Shown: positions 51,050 through 60,573 of the stretch, piece by piece
Numbering within the stretch: the first letter of the stretch is position 1
How the letters are laid out: each line of letters starts with the position of its first letter
Source of the DNA: Epilithonimonas hungarica
GTDB lineage: Bacteria; Bacteroidota; Bacteroidia; Flavobacteriales; Weeksellaceae
Assembly: GCF_900102265.1 (NCBI RefSeq)
Contig: NZ_FNBH01000001.1
Span: forward strand, 558,001 to 622,000
DNA: 64,000 nt
Direction: 5' to 3'
The notes under the pieces: model-generated
The model's input: the letters and a program-made list of their open reading frames with translations, nothing else
Told to the model about the DNA's origin: nothing
The model's database searches: none
Made by a program: the position numbers and the translations under genes

Positions 51050-52291
51050 ATGGATACGAAAATAGTAAAAAAGAAATCTAAACTGAAATTAATATTAATC
51101 ACCATCGCATCTGTAGTGGCAGTTTCGGTTTTTGGATGGTATTTCTTGAATCAGAAAAAAACATACAATGTAAAATCGGAAGATATCACGATCGATGAAG
51201 TAACCAATGGAAAATTCGAAGATATGTTAATGGTGACCGCGCAGACACAATCTCTTAACTCTTCTCTAGTGAATGTTTTGGAAGGTGGTGCGGTCAAAGA
51301 AATTTTTGCAGAAGACGGACAAATGTTGACGAAAGGACAACCCATCGCAAGAGTTTACAATCCGAATACGGAATTCAATTATCTGAATCAGGAAACGGGA
51401 ATTATGCAACAGATCAGTCAGATGAGAAGTTCGCTTTTGGAACTGAAAAATCAGGAATTTAACCAAGATAAGGAATTGTTGCAGTCTCAGAATGATTATA
51501 ATACGGCGTTACAATCTTTTAATCTTCAGAAAAGATTGTACGATGCGGAAATCGGAAAGAAAACCGATTATGATATTGCACTTCAGAATTTGAATTATCA
51601 AAAAGACAGAAAGCAAATCGTGGAAAAAGGAGCTTCTAATGAGAAACTTTCAAGAAATTCCCAGTTTTCAGCAATCAACAATTCCATTGATCAAATGGAA
51701 AAAAGTTTGAATATCCTTCGTTCCAACAAAAATAATTTCCTGATAATGTCACCTGTCTCTGGAAGATTGTCTTCATTCAATATTTCTCTTGGGCAAAACT
51801 TAACAACCGGAGAAAGCATCGGGAAAATCGATTTGATGGGCGGTTACAAGTTGGTCGCAAAAGTTGATGAGTATTATATTAATAAATTGACTAACGGAAT
51901 CAAAGGAACGCTTGACAATAACGGAAAAGAATATGAAGTGATCATCACAAAAATTCTTCCGGAAGTGAAAGACGGACAGTTTTCTGTGGAATTGAATTTC
52001 ATTGATGCGAAAATTGAAAACCTGAAAATCGGGATGACTTTCGGCGTGAAACTGAAATTATCTGCTGATACACAAAGTATGATGATTCCGAAAGGGAATT
52101 TCTACAAAGACACCAACGGAAAATGGATTTTCGTAGTGAAAAATAACAAAGCTGAAAAGCGAAACATCAGTCTGGGAAGAGAAAATCCTCTTTATTATGA
52201 AGTGGTTTCCGGATTGAAGCAAGGTGAATCTGTGATTACTTCAGATTATTCTGAATTGAAAAAATATGAAATCTTAGACATTCAAAAATAA
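51050..52291 (+). CDS. HlyD/MacA-like periplasmic adaptor
   Basis: This 413-residue adaptor has an N-terminal membrane anchor (residues 13-29), a biotinyl-lipoyl-like half (GGAVKEIFAEDGQMLTKGQPIARV), a long coiled-coil hairpin (about 110-220) and the second half (MSPVSGRLSSFNISLGQNL). The C-terminal beta domains follow. It would link the inner-membrane ABC/FtsX complex to the TolC-type channel. It is the first gene of the exporter operon and lies behind the candidate sigma-54 promoter. Confidence 0.92.
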   Translation: MDTKIVKKKSKLKLILITIASVVAVSVFGWYFLNQKKTYNVKSEDITIDEVTNGKFEDMLMVTAQTQSLNSSLVNVLEGGAVKEIFAEDGQMLTKGQPIARVYNPNTEFNYLNQETGIMQQISQMRSSLLELKNQEFNQDKELLQSQNDYNTALQSFNLQKRLYDAEIGKKTDYDIALQNLNYQKDRKQIVEKGASNEKLSRNSQFSAINNSIDQMEKSLNILRSNKNNFLIMSPVSGRLSSFNISLGQNLTTGESIGKIDLMGGYKLVAKVDEYYINKLTNGIKGTLDNNGKEYEVIITKILPEVKDGQFSVELNFIDAKIENLKIGMTFGVKLKLSADTQSMMIPKGNFYKDTNGKWIFVVKNNKAEKRNISLGRENPLYYEVVSGLKQGESVITSDYSELKKYEILDIQK

Positions 52292-52309
52292 ACTCAAAAA
52301 TTAAATATA

Positions 52310-53077
52310 ATGCAAAAAATATTATTACTATTAATAACAATGATTATCGGGCTCTTTGTGTCCTCGGCAACATTGAAAGGACAAAATTTCAAAACTGCTG
52401 GCAATGTGGAAACGAAAACGATTCCGCTAAGTCACTTTGAAAGTATTGATTCGGATATGGTTTTCAATGTGGAAGTGGTGAAGTCAAGCGAAGAAAAAGC
52501 CGTAGTTACAAGTAATTATCTGCGATTCGTAGAAATAGATGTGAAAAATAATACGCTTTTGATCAGCTACAAAAAGAATCAATCATTGCAAAATGTAGAT
52601 ACCAGAGTTATAATCTATGCAAAAGATGTACAAGCTGTGAGCGCAAGAACAGGCTCTGTTGTAAAAATAAAGGACAATTTTAGTATTCAGAAATTTTCTG
52701 CCGAAAGTGGCGGGAAAATATTTGGCGACTCCAATGCAAAAAGCATTTCTATCCATACACAATCCGGCGGTTCTGTTCTTGGAACTATAAATACTGAAAA
52801 TCTTGCTCTGAATGCACAATCTGGGAGTAAAATTGATATTCAGGGAAAGATTGATTCTGCGAAAATCACTTCCGAAGGCGCATCCAGAATCATTGCGACG
52901 AAAACCAATATTTCTGTCGCAACTGTGAATGCAGAATCGGCTTCATCAGTTAGCTTAAGTGTTTCTAAAGAGTTAACAGCTTCGGCAAGTTCTATGGCGA
53001 AGATTAGATACAAAACCTTATCAGGCATCAAATTCTCTGCATCAAGAGATTCCGGCGGAACAATCGATTCAATTTAA
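52310..53077 (+). CDS. DUF2807 (head GIN domain) secreted protein
   Basis: This 255-residue protein has a signal peptide (1-25, LLLLITMIIGLFVSSATLKG). The DUF2807 beta-helix-like domain follows: IPLSHFESIDSDMVFNVEVVK, then repeated short strands rich in Ser (VSARTGSVVKIKD, IHTQSGGSVLGTI, NAQSGSKIDIQGKI, ESASSVSLSVS). The family is proposed to be adhesin-like, but no function is known. Its place 18 bp after the HlyD gene suggests a role linked to the exporter. Confidence 0.85.
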   Translation: MQKILLLLITMIIGLFVSSATLKGQNFKTAGNVETKTIPLSHFESIDSDMVFNVEVVKSSEEKAVVTSNYLRFVEIDVKNNTLLISYKKNQSLQNVDTRVIIYAKDVQAVSARTGSVVKIKDNFSIQKFSAESGGKIFGDSNAKSISIHTQSGGSVLGTINTENLALNAQSGSKIDIQGKIDSAKITSEGASRIIATKTNISVATVNAESASSVSLSVSKELTASASSMAKIRYKTLSGIKFSASRDSGGTIDSI

Positions 53078-53114
53078 TTCAAAATAAACTATAATTTCAA
53101 AACTCAGATTCTAA

Positions 53115-54572
53115 ATGATGACCTTGAAGATGATTTATAAAAGCACATTGATTTTATTAATGTTTTTATTTGCGATAAATCTGAAATCTCAATCAAAAGT
53201 TGACGTGGAATTCAATCCTAATATTGCGACTTATTCTATTGTTGAATATTTGGTTGCAAAAGAACAGGGAAGGCTTTTCTATATCGACGGAAAAACAGAT
53301 ATCGGTTATCTGCCACTTGCTGATCTGGCAAATAAAGAAATGGAAAAATATGATAATTCTAAAATCATAAAAGCGATGCAGGATTATCTAAAAGTGGCAG
53401 GTCAGCAACAGGATTTGTCTTATCAGGTTTTATTGAAGCACAATATTTTTCCTGCAAAAGGATATGCTTACCCAATTGAAGAAAATGATATAGCCAAAAA
53501 AGAATCAGTAGAAAAATTCGCCGAACAACTGAGAGAATTTTATATCGAACGAAATCTGGGGAAATTCTTCAAAGACCAAAGTCATTTTATAGAAGGAGCA
53601 AAGAACGAGGTCAGAAAAAACATTCCGCCTTCCTATATGACGAAGATGGAAAAATATTATGGTGCGAAGTTTTTGGCTTATAGATTTTACGTTAATCCGT
53701 TTGACGTATTGCCTTACAGCGAGGTTTTCTGGCATGGCAACGGACCGATGTTCAAGTCTGATAAAGGGCAAATTGCGAATATGATTAGCAGTGCTTATGT
53801 TCCGTTGGAAAAGAAAAATAATATCAAAGATTACAAAGAGTTTGGATTCAATCATCCGGAAACCACCAACTTTTTAATTACACACGAGTTCGGACATTCA
53901 TTCGTTAATCAATATTTAGGTCAATACGAATCTAAAATCAATCAAAGTAATAACCTGATGTCTGAAGCTTTTATCGGCAAAATGGACGGGCAAGGTTATT
54001 CTTATTGGCCGTCTTGTGTGGGCGAACATATCGTAAGAACGGGAGAAATCAGGATTGCTTTGGCAAATGGAAATCCTCAATTGGCTGAAAAATTAAGAAA
54101 ACAACACATTCAAGAAAATTCTTTTGTTCTCATTCCAGAATTCGAAAAGAAAATGGCTGAGTACGAAAACAACCGGAAAAAATATAAATCATTTAAAGAT
54201 TTTGTCCCTGAGTTACTAACTGTTTTAGATGAAACAAGTGTAGAAAAAGTGAGAGAAAAGCTGGGTTTGCCTAATGAAAAATATCAGATCACTTTGACAC
54301 TCACTGTTCCTGAAAATAGTGGAGACGTTTATATCACAGGAAATCAGTCAACTATCGGGAATTGGAATCCTAGGGTAATTAAACTTAATAAAACCAGTGA
54401 AACAACCAGACAAATTACTTTCAAAACATACCAGGATTTGAGATTCAAATTGACTAAAGGAAGCTGGGATACGGAAGGTAATGTTGACGGAATCGATGAA
54501 GGCAAAGATGTTTCTTTGACGATTGATAAAGATACAACCTTGAATTATACTATCAAAAACTGGAAACAATAA
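53115..54572 (+). CDS. DUF4932-like putative metalloprotease with C-terminal CBM20-like domain
   Basis: The 485-residue protein has an export signal (about 8-25, LILLMFLFAINLKSQ), a large domain with zinc-protease motif ITHEFGHSFVNQYL (His257 region) and a possible third ligand in NLMSEAFIGK. A C-terminal beta-domain (390-485: LTLTVPENSGDVYITGNQ, IGNWNP, DLRFKLTKGSW) resembles starch-binding CBM20-like folds. It probably acts in the periplasm or outside. A secreted protease-like gene inside an exporter operon is unusual. Confidence 0.78.
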   Translation: MMTLKMIYKSTLILLMFLFAINLKSQSKVDVEFNPNIATYSIVEYLVAKEQGRLFYIDGKTDIGYLPLADLANKEMEKYDNSKIIKAMQDYLKVAGQQQDLSYQVLLKHNIFPAKGYAYPIEENDIAKKESVEKFAEQLREFYIERNLGKFFKDQSHFIEGAKNEVRKNIPPSYMTKMEKYYGAKFLAYRFYVNPFDVLPYSEVFWHGNGPMFKSDKGQIANMISSAYVPLEKKNNIKDYKEFGFNHPETTNFLITHEFGHSFVNQYLGQYESKINQSNNLMSEAFIGKMDGQGYSYWPSCVGEHIVRTGEIRIALANGNPQLAEKLRKQHIQENSFVLIPEFEKKMAEYENNRKKYKSFKDFVPELLTVLDETSVEKVREKLGLPNEKYQITLTLTVPENSGDVYITGNQSTIGNWNPRVIKLNKTSETTRQITFKTYQDLRFKLTKGSWDTEGNVDGIDEGKDVSLTIDKDTTLNYTIKNWKQ

Positions 54573-54608
54573 TTTAAATAATTAACAAACTTAAAAAAAT
54601 ATACTACA

Positions 54609-55331
54609 ATGATAAACATTCAAAACCTTTCAAAAGTCTATAAAACTGAAGATGTTCAAACCAATGCGCTTAATAATGTAAGCCTGCAGATCAAAGAAGG
54701 TGAATTTGTTGCGATAATGGGACCTTCAGGTTGTGGAAAATCTACTTTTCTTAATATTCTGGGATTGCTGGACAGCGCTTCTTCTGGTTCTTACCAATTT
54801 GAATCGGTGGAAACCATCGGAATTTCTGAAAAGAAAAAATCAGACATCAGAAAGAAAAATATCGGGTTCATTTTCCAGAATTTTAATTTGATCGATGAAT
54901 TGACGGTTTATGAAAATATCGAATTGCCTTTGATTTACAACGGTGTTTCCTCCTCAGAAAGAAAAAGAAGAGTAGAAGAGATTATGGAGAAGATCAACAT
55001 CGCTCACAGGGCAAAACATTATCCACAGCAACTTTCCGGAGGTCAGCAGCAAAGAGCGGCGGTTGCAAGAGCTTTGGTAACAAGACCAAAACTAATTCTT
55101 GCCGATGAGCCAACCGGAAACCTCGACAGTTCCAACGGAAACGAGGTAATGAATCTTCTGGCAGAACTTCACAGAGAAGGTTCTACAATCGCAATGGTAA
55201 CGCACTCTTCCTATGATGCAGGTTATGCTTCAAGAATCGTGAATATGAAAGACGGCGAAATCTTTAGTGAAGAACATTCTTCCCAAAGAAAAGATGTCTT
55301 CGAAAAAGCAGACGCAAAAAACTTCGAATAA
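54609..55331 (+). CDS. MacB/LolD-type ABC transporter ATPase
   Basis: This 240-residue ATPase has Walker A MGPSGCGKST (39-48), Q-loop IFQNFNLIDELTVYENIELPL (in parts), signature LSGGQQQRAAVARAL, Walker B LILADEPTGNLDS and the switch VTHSSYDA. It is the only ATPase in the operon and would serve both FtsX-type permeases, powering mechanotransmission rather than classical transport. Confidence 0.95.
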   Translation: MINIQNLSKVYKTEDVQTNALNNVSLQIKEGEFVAIMGPSGCGKSTFLNILGLLDSASSGSYQFESVETIGISEKKKSDIRKKNIGFIFQNFNLIDELTVYENIELPLIYNGVSSSERKRRVEEIMEKINIAHRAKHYPQQLSGGQQQRAAVARALVTRPKLILADEPTGNLDSSNGNEVMNLLAELHREGSTIAMVTHSSYDAGYASRIVNMKDGEIFSEEHSSQRKDVFEKADAKNFE

Positions 55332-55358
55332 TTGTTAAATAAAGGATGTCTGATGATT

Positions 55359-55393
55359 GGATGTTGGATGAAAATTTCCGACATCCAACATCC
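55359..55393 (+). repeat. Intercistronic hairpin
   Basis: GGATGTTGGATG (55359-55370) and CATCCAACATCC (55382-55393) form a perfect 12-bp stem around 11 bases, with no T-run. It may modulate mRNA stability between the ATPase and permease genes. Confidence 0.7.
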
Positions 55394-55416
55394 TTCCTAC
55401 AACAAAAAAATAAATT

Positions 55417-57831
55417 ATGCTAAACAACTGGCTCAAAATTGCCTTCATCAATTATAAAAAGAACTGGCTTTCCACTCTTATCAATTTATTTGGATTAACG
55501 ATTGGATTAACGGGCTTCATGCTCATACTGATGCACTGGAATGACGAAGAATCCTACGAAAGATGGAATCCGAAGAAGGATAATATCTACGCTTTCCAAA
55601 CTCATAACAAAGCAGAAAATACTTACGGAAATAATATTTCTTATCCGATGGCAGAACGTGCTGTGAAGGTGATTCCCGAGGTTAAGGATTATGTTTTGTT
55701 CAACGGTTCCGGAATGGGTTATAAAATGACCACGAAAACAAAAACCGTTTATCAGGGCGAAGGAATGTCGGCTTCTGAAAGTTTTTTCAATTTTTTCCCT
55801 TTCAAATTGGTTTCCGGAAGTTATAAAGATGCTTTGAAGGGTGATAAAGTGATTGCGCTTTCCACAAAAGCAGCCAAAAATCTCTTTGGGAAAACCAATG
55901 TTGCAGGAGAGACTGTGAAAATCAATAATAAAAGTTTTGTTGTAACCGCAGTTTATGAGTTGCCGGAAGCGAATAGTCAGATAAAACCGGATTTTATCAT
56001 TACACCTTTCGAACAGATGAAAGGTGATAAAGACCAATGGGGAAATTTCAATTACGGCTGTTTCTTTTTGTTAAAACCTGGAACAGATGTGGAAGCTTTA
56101 CAACAAAAATTCTACAACGATATCTTTTTATACAGAGCAAAAATCAGTGCGCAAGGAGCAGGTGTAACGCCGGTGAAATATTTGGAATTGTACGGACCAA
56201 CAGGAAGTTTGTTCACGCCAATTGATGCGATAAAACTGCACGCCAAAGCCTCCTGGTTTGGAAATGGGGATTTTAAAACGATGATGATTCTGTTCACGCT
56301 TTCTGTTTTGATTGTGATTTTATCAGCTATTAATTTCATTAACCTGAAAACTGCTCAAGCTTCGCGAAGAGCTAAGGAAATTGGCGTCAGAAAAGCGATT
56401 GGAAGTACAAAATCCAGCCTGGTTCTTCAGTTTTTGTTGGAAACTTTTGTGATTTGCTTTGCATCATATCTTTTGTCTTTGGCTTTAACAGAGCTTCTTT
56501 TACCAAGCTTCAACAAGTTTTATAACAAGGAAATCGTGATGAATGACTGGCATATTTACTTTTATTCATTGGCGATGGTTTTGGCGGTAACATTCATTTC
56601 AGGTCTGATTCCGGCGACTTATTTAGCCAATTTCAAAGCGATAGAAACTTTGAAGGGAAACTTCGCCAGAAGTAAACACGGGATTTGGCTGCGAAACGGG
56701 ATTTTGACTTTGCAACTCATTATTTCTTCTTTCTTCATCATCGGTGGATTGATTGTCAATAATCAGGTGAAATATATGATGGATAAAGACCTCGGATTCA
56801 GTGGGAAACAGGTTTTCTTAGTCAACTTTAGTGAGAATGATGCAAAACCCTGGATGAAATATGAGCGCATCAAAAATGAGATGAGAAAAATCGAAGGTGT
56901 GGCCGATGTGTCTTATGGAGAGGCGGTTCCCGGGAGTAATAGATTCAGCAATTCTAATATGGATTATATGGACAAAAGTATCATGGCACAGCATGGTTCT
57001 ATGGATTATAATTACCTCCAGTTTATGGATGTGAAATTGAAAAAAGGACGCTGGCTGAACCCTGATCTTGCTTCTGATACCATCGCCAATGTTATGGTTA
57101 ATGAGGCTTTTGTAAACAAATTCGGTTGGACAGATGACCAGGCCTTTAAAAATGAAGTTCGGCCAGGATTCGACAATAAACCTTATCACATTGTAGGAAT
57201 TGTAAAGGATTTCAACATTCTGAACCCCCGAAGAGCCGTTGAGCCCATCATCTTTTTCCATTACAGGGAAACAGACTGGAAACGATACAATGTCTATAAT
57301 ATCCAGTTGAAAATAAAACCTGATGATATCGATGGAACGGTGAAAAGAATAAAAGCTTACTGGCAGAAGAATGTAGAGCCCGGCTATCCTTTCGATTCTT
57401 ATTTTATTGATAAGAAATTTGCAGAGAGTTTTGTTAAATATCAGAAACAACAAACGCTTTTCACCATCCTGAATGCAATGGTTTTGATGGTCGCTTTATT
57501 AGGATTATTCGCTTTGTCATCATTGATGATCGAGCAGAAACTGAAAGATGTGGCGATCAGAAAGACTTTGGGCGCATCAGACGGAACATTGGTTTTTGGA
57601 TTGACGAAGCAATTCCTTTGGATTACATTGATTGCAGTTTTAATCAGCATTCCGATCAGTTATTATCTGATGAATGAGTGGCTGAAGGATTTCGATTACC
57701 GAATTGATATGCCGGTTTTCCCGTTCGTCCTTAGTTTGATTTTATTATTGATTTTGACATTCGCTGTTGTAAGTATCAAAGCTTACCAAGCAACAAAAGT
57801 GAATTTGGTTAAATATCTGAAATACGAATAA
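55417..57831 (+). CDS. FtsX/MacB-type permease, paralogue 1
   Basis: This 804-residue protein has the duplicated MacB layout seen in Bacteroidota: helix 1 at ~20-42, a periplasmic MacB_PCD domain, three helices at ~285-420 (FINLKTAQASRRAKEIGVRK), a central helix near 435, a second periplasmic domain and three C-terminal helices (LKDVAIRKTLGASDGTLVF). The two E-I/VA-R-K blocks are the FtsX signature. It should pair with the 54609 ATPase. It is about 50% alike by eye to paralogue 2. Confidence 0.93.
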   Translation: MLNNWLKIAFINYKKNWLSTLINLFGLTIGLTGFMLILMHWNDEESYERWNPKKDNIYAFQTHNKAENTYGNNISYPMAERAVKVIPEVKDYVLFNGSGMGYKMTTKTKTVYQGEGMSASESFFNFFPFKLVSGSYKDALKGDKVIALSTKAAKNLFGKTNVAGETVKINNKSFVVTAVYELPEANSQIKPDFIITPFEQMKGDKDQWGNFNYGCFFLLKPGTDVEALQQKFYNDIFLYRAKISAQGAGVTPVKYLELYGPTGSLFTPIDAIKLHAKASWFGNGDFKTMMILFTLSVLIVILSAINFINLKTAQASRRAKEIGVRKAIGSTKSSLVLQFLLETFVICFASYLLSLALTELLLPSFNKFYNKEIVMNDWHIYFYSLAMVLAVTFISGLIPATYLANFKAIETLKGNFARSKHGIWLRNGILTLQLIISSFFIIGGLIVNNQVKYMMDKDLGFSGKQVFLVNFSENDAKPWMKYERIKNEMRKIEGVADVSYGEAVPGSNRFSNSNMDYMDKSIMAQHGSMDYNYLQFMDVKLKKGRWLNPDLASDTIANVMVNEAFVNKFGWTDDQAFKNEVRPGFDNKPYHIVGIVKDFNILNPRRAVEPIIFFHYRETDWKRYNVYNIQLKIKPDDIDGTVKRIKAYWQKNVEPGYPFDSYFIDKKFAESFVKYQKQQTLFTILNAMVLMVALLGLFALSSLMIEQKLKDVAIRKTLGASDGTLVFGLTKQFLWITLIAVLISIPISYYLMNEWLKDFDYRIDMPVFPFVLSLILLLILTFAVVSIKAYQATKVNLVKYLKYE

Positions 57832-57842
57832 GGCTAAAAAGT

Positions 57843-58010
57843 GCCTTAAACAGACCATCAGATGACTTAGGTAGACTGTCAGACGAGTTAGGTAGACAAT
57901 CAGAGGAATAATGTAGACTGTTACAGAAGTTAAGTTGATAGTTACAAGACTTAAGTAGACCATTACAGAACTTAAGTAGACTGTTACAGGAGTTAAGTAG
58001 ACATTTACAA
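57843..58010. repeat. Eight-copy 21-bp tandem repeat between permease genes
   Basis: Eight degenerate units of exactly 21 bp start at 57843, 57864, 57885, 57906, 57927, 57948, 57969 and 57990; a ninth is truncated. A consensus is GACTTAAGTAGACTGTTACAG. The copies near the downstream gene are the most alike. Because 21 is divisible by three, the minus strand is open but looks non-coding. Confidence 0.9.
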
Positions 58011-58055
58011 GACTTGCTTTGGGAATTCATTTTTAAAATTTATTAATCATCAATT

Positions 58056-60491
58056 ATGTTAAAGAACTGGCTCAAAATAGCATTCATCAACTATAGAAAA
58101 AACTGGCTTTCCACCATCATCAATATTTTGGGATTGAGTGTTGGACTGTGTGTTTTCCTATTGATATTTATCCATTTGCAGGATGAGAGATCTTATGAGC
58201 AACATAATCCGAATAAGGACAATATCTATTTTATAGAAAACGGAAATGTTTCTTTCGGGATTATGCCTTCTTCCAGTTATCCGGAATTGACAGTATCGAA
58301 AGAGAAATTTTCTGAGATAGAAGATTATGCGATTGCCAATTCTTGGAATTATTATAAAACAAGACTGATTGCAGGGAAGAGGTCGGCTTATACTTCATCT
58401 TGCCGAGCTTCGGGTTCTTATTTTGATTTTTTTCCATTCGAAAGAATTGCGGGAAGTTTCAATAATGCCATCAGTGATGATAATAAAATGGCGCTATCTG
58501 AGGAAACTGCAAAATCATTATTCGGAGATGAATATCAGAATTGTATTGGCAAAACTGTTAAAATTGATGATTCTCAGAATAAAGAATATGTGATTACGGC
58601 AGTTTACAAAAACCCTACAGAAAATTCTGTTTTCAAACCTGGTTTTATAATGAAACACCCTGATATTGGAAAACAGAATAATTCGCAATGGACCAATTAC
58701 AGTTATATAGGTTATTTTAAAATTAAACCTGGGACTGATATTCAAAATTTGGAGAAAAAACTTTCCGACCAGCAGGCTGCACAGGAAAAGATTTTGTCAG
58801 AAAAATGGGGCGAGAAATATGATGAAAAAAATACCGCAAAAGTTTATTTGACACCAATCAGTAAAATGAAATTGGAAGCAAAGAGTGAAGGTGTGGAGAA
58901 AGGTGACAAAAAATCGATTATGATTTTATTGAGTTTATCAGCTTTGATTTTGTTGCTGTCAGGAATTAATTTAATCAACTTAAAAACCGCGCAGGCTTCT
59001 CAAAGAGCAAAAGAAGTTGGTGTGAGAAAAGTGGTTGGAAGTACAAAATCAAAATTGGTTTTACAGTTCTTACTGGAAACTTTTATGATTTGTTTCGTGG
59101 CTTACATTGTAGCTTTTGCAATGGTTGAGCTTCTGCTTCCGACTTATAACAAATTCCTGAACAAAGAAATCAAACTGAATGACCCTAGTCTATTTATCTA
59201 TACAGGATTATTATTGATTGTTTTCTCCTTGATTTCAGGATTGATTCCGGCGCTTTACCTTTCGAATTTCAAGCCAATCAACACTTTGAAAGGCAATTTC
59301 GCCAGAAGCCGACACGGTATTTGGTTACGAAATTCTATTCTGACTTTGCAGTTGATTATCTCATCATTTTTCATTATTTGTTCTTTGATTATTCATAATC
59401 AGGTCAATTATATGATGAATAAAGATTTGGGATTCAAAGGCGACCAGGTCATTAATATTCAATTCAAAAAAACCGACTGGCAGAATGATTATAATTCAAA
59501 AAAATATGTTCGTCTAAAAAATGAAGTTTCAAAAATCGCAGGTGTTGAAGACATTACGGGTTCTATCAACTCAATCGGGATGGGATTTTCGAATGCTTCT
59601 GTTGTAAGGAATGCTTTAGATACACTGAAGTCTGTAGAAAATGTCATCGTAGGTGGAATTGATTATAATTATTTCAAATTCTACAAAATCAAATTTGCTT
59701 CCGGGCGAGATATGGATTTGCGATTTGCTTCCGACACGATTTCCGGTGCGATTGCTAATGAAACTTTTATCAAAAAAATGGGCTGGAATCAGAATCAGGC
59801 GCTTGGAAAAGAGCTTATTACAGGTTGGGAAGAAAAAGGTCACAATTATAAAATCATAGGTATTGTCAAGGATTTCTATATGACGGGAATGGATAAACCG
59901 ATTGAGCCAATGGTATTTTTCAATTATGATAGAAATTGGGCAAAAAACAATATGGGAAATCTCCAGATAAAAATCTCAGGCAATGATATCAACGGAACCC
60001 TTGAAAGAATCAAAGAATTCTGGACAACTAAAGCAGAACCTGGCTATCCTTACGATTATGAATTCGTGGATAAACAATTCGCCAAAACATTTGAGAAGTT
60101 TCAGAAACAGCAGACTTTATTTACAACTTTAAATATCGTGGTTTTGGTGATTGCATTATTGGGACTATTTGCTTTGTCATCATTATTAATTGAACAAAGG
60201 CTCAAAGACGTTGCCATCAAAAAAACTTTGGGAGCAGACGAAAAAACGATTGTCTGGGATTTGACCAAAAGATTTTTACTGATTTGTGTAATTGCGGTTT
60301 TAATCAGTATGCCTTTCGGATATTATGCAATGAATGAATGGCTGAAAGATTTCGCTTATAGAATCGATATGCCGGTTTGGCCTTACGTTCTGAGTTTGTT
60401 TTTATTATTGATTTTAACGTTCGTGGTCGTGAGTTTCAAAGCTTATCGTGCAACAAAGATCAATCTTGTCAAATATCTGAAATACGAGTAA
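58056..60491 (+). CDS. FtsX/MacB-type permease, paralogue 2
   Basis: This 811-residue protein has the same eight-helix, two-periplasmic-domain layout as paralogue 1. It shares N-terminal LKIAFINYRKNWLSTIIN, INLKTAQASQRAKEVGVRKVVG and LKDVAIKKTLGADEKTIVW, and both end in NLVKYLKYE. A tandem duplication is evident. The periplasmic domains differ more than the membrane parts, so the two may form a heterodimer or handle different substrates. Confidence 0.93.
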   Translation: MLKNWLKIAFINYRKNWLSTIINILGLSVGLCVFLLIFIHLQDERSYEQHNPNKDNIYFIENGNVSFGIMPSSSYPELTVSKEKFSEIEDYAIANSWNYYKTRLIAGKRSAYTSSCRASGSYFDFFPFERIAGSFNNAISDDNKMALSEETAKSLFGDEYQNCIGKTVKIDDSQNKEYVITAVYKNPTENSVFKPGFIMKHPDIGKQNNSQWTNYSYIGYFKIKPGTDIQNLEKKLSDQQAAQEKILSEKWGEKYDEKNTAKVYLTPISKMKLEAKSEGVEKGDKKSIMILLSLSALILLLSGINLINLKTAQASQRAKEVGVRKVVGSTKSKLVLQFLLETFMICFVAYIVAFAMVELLLPTYNKFLNKEIKLNDPSLFIYTGLLLIVFSLISGLIPALYLSNFKPINTLKGNFARSRHGIWLRNSILTLQLIISSFFIICSLIIHNQVNYMMNKDLGFKGDQVINIQFKKTDWQNDYNSKKYVRLKNEVSKIAGVEDITGSINSIGMGFSNASVVRNALDTLKSVENVIVGGIDYNYFKFYKIKFASGRDMDLRFASDTISGAIANETFIKKMGWNQNQALGKELITGWEEKGHNYKIIGIVKDFYMTGMDKPIEPMVFFNYDRNWAKNNMGNLQIKISGNDINGTLERIKEFWTTKAEPGYPYDYEFVDKQFAKTFEKFQKQQTLFTTLNIVVLVIALLGLFALSSLLIEQRLKDVAIKKTLGADEKTIVWDLTKRFLLICVIAVLISMPFGYYAMNEWLKDFAYRIDMPVWPYVLSLFLLLILTFVVVSFKAYRATKINLVKYLKYE

Positions 60492-60497
60492 AAATTT

Positions 60498-60540
60498 CCC
60501 TCCTTTGGAGGGGTGTCAAAAATTCAACAGAATTTTTGAC
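60498..60540. repeat. Double hairpin repeat between permease and TolC genes
   Basis: CCCTCC/GGAGGG (60498-60512) and GTCAAAAATTC/GAATTTTTGAC (60515-60540) form two adjacent stems, the second 11 bp and perfect. This CCTTTGGAGGGGTG...GGGGTGG arrangement is a widespread intergenic repeat in Bacteroidota. Confidence 0.75.
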
Positions 60541-60573
60541 GGGGTGGTTTAAAAATAAAACCAATTAGAAAAA

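Noticed and set aside
56818-57453. 211-codon minus-strand frame inside permease 1
   Set aside because: It is a shadow of a well-supported FtsX-type gene.
57843-58010. CRISPR-like array
   Set aside because: The units are contiguous and there are no unique spacers between conserved repeats; no cas genes are present.
57745-58030. Two minus-strand open frames over the tandem repeat, with seven-residue repeats such as SCNSLLK
   Set aside because: The 21-bp unit is divisible by three, so frames stay open by arithmetic; residues look like no known repeat protein, and one frame overlaps the permease.
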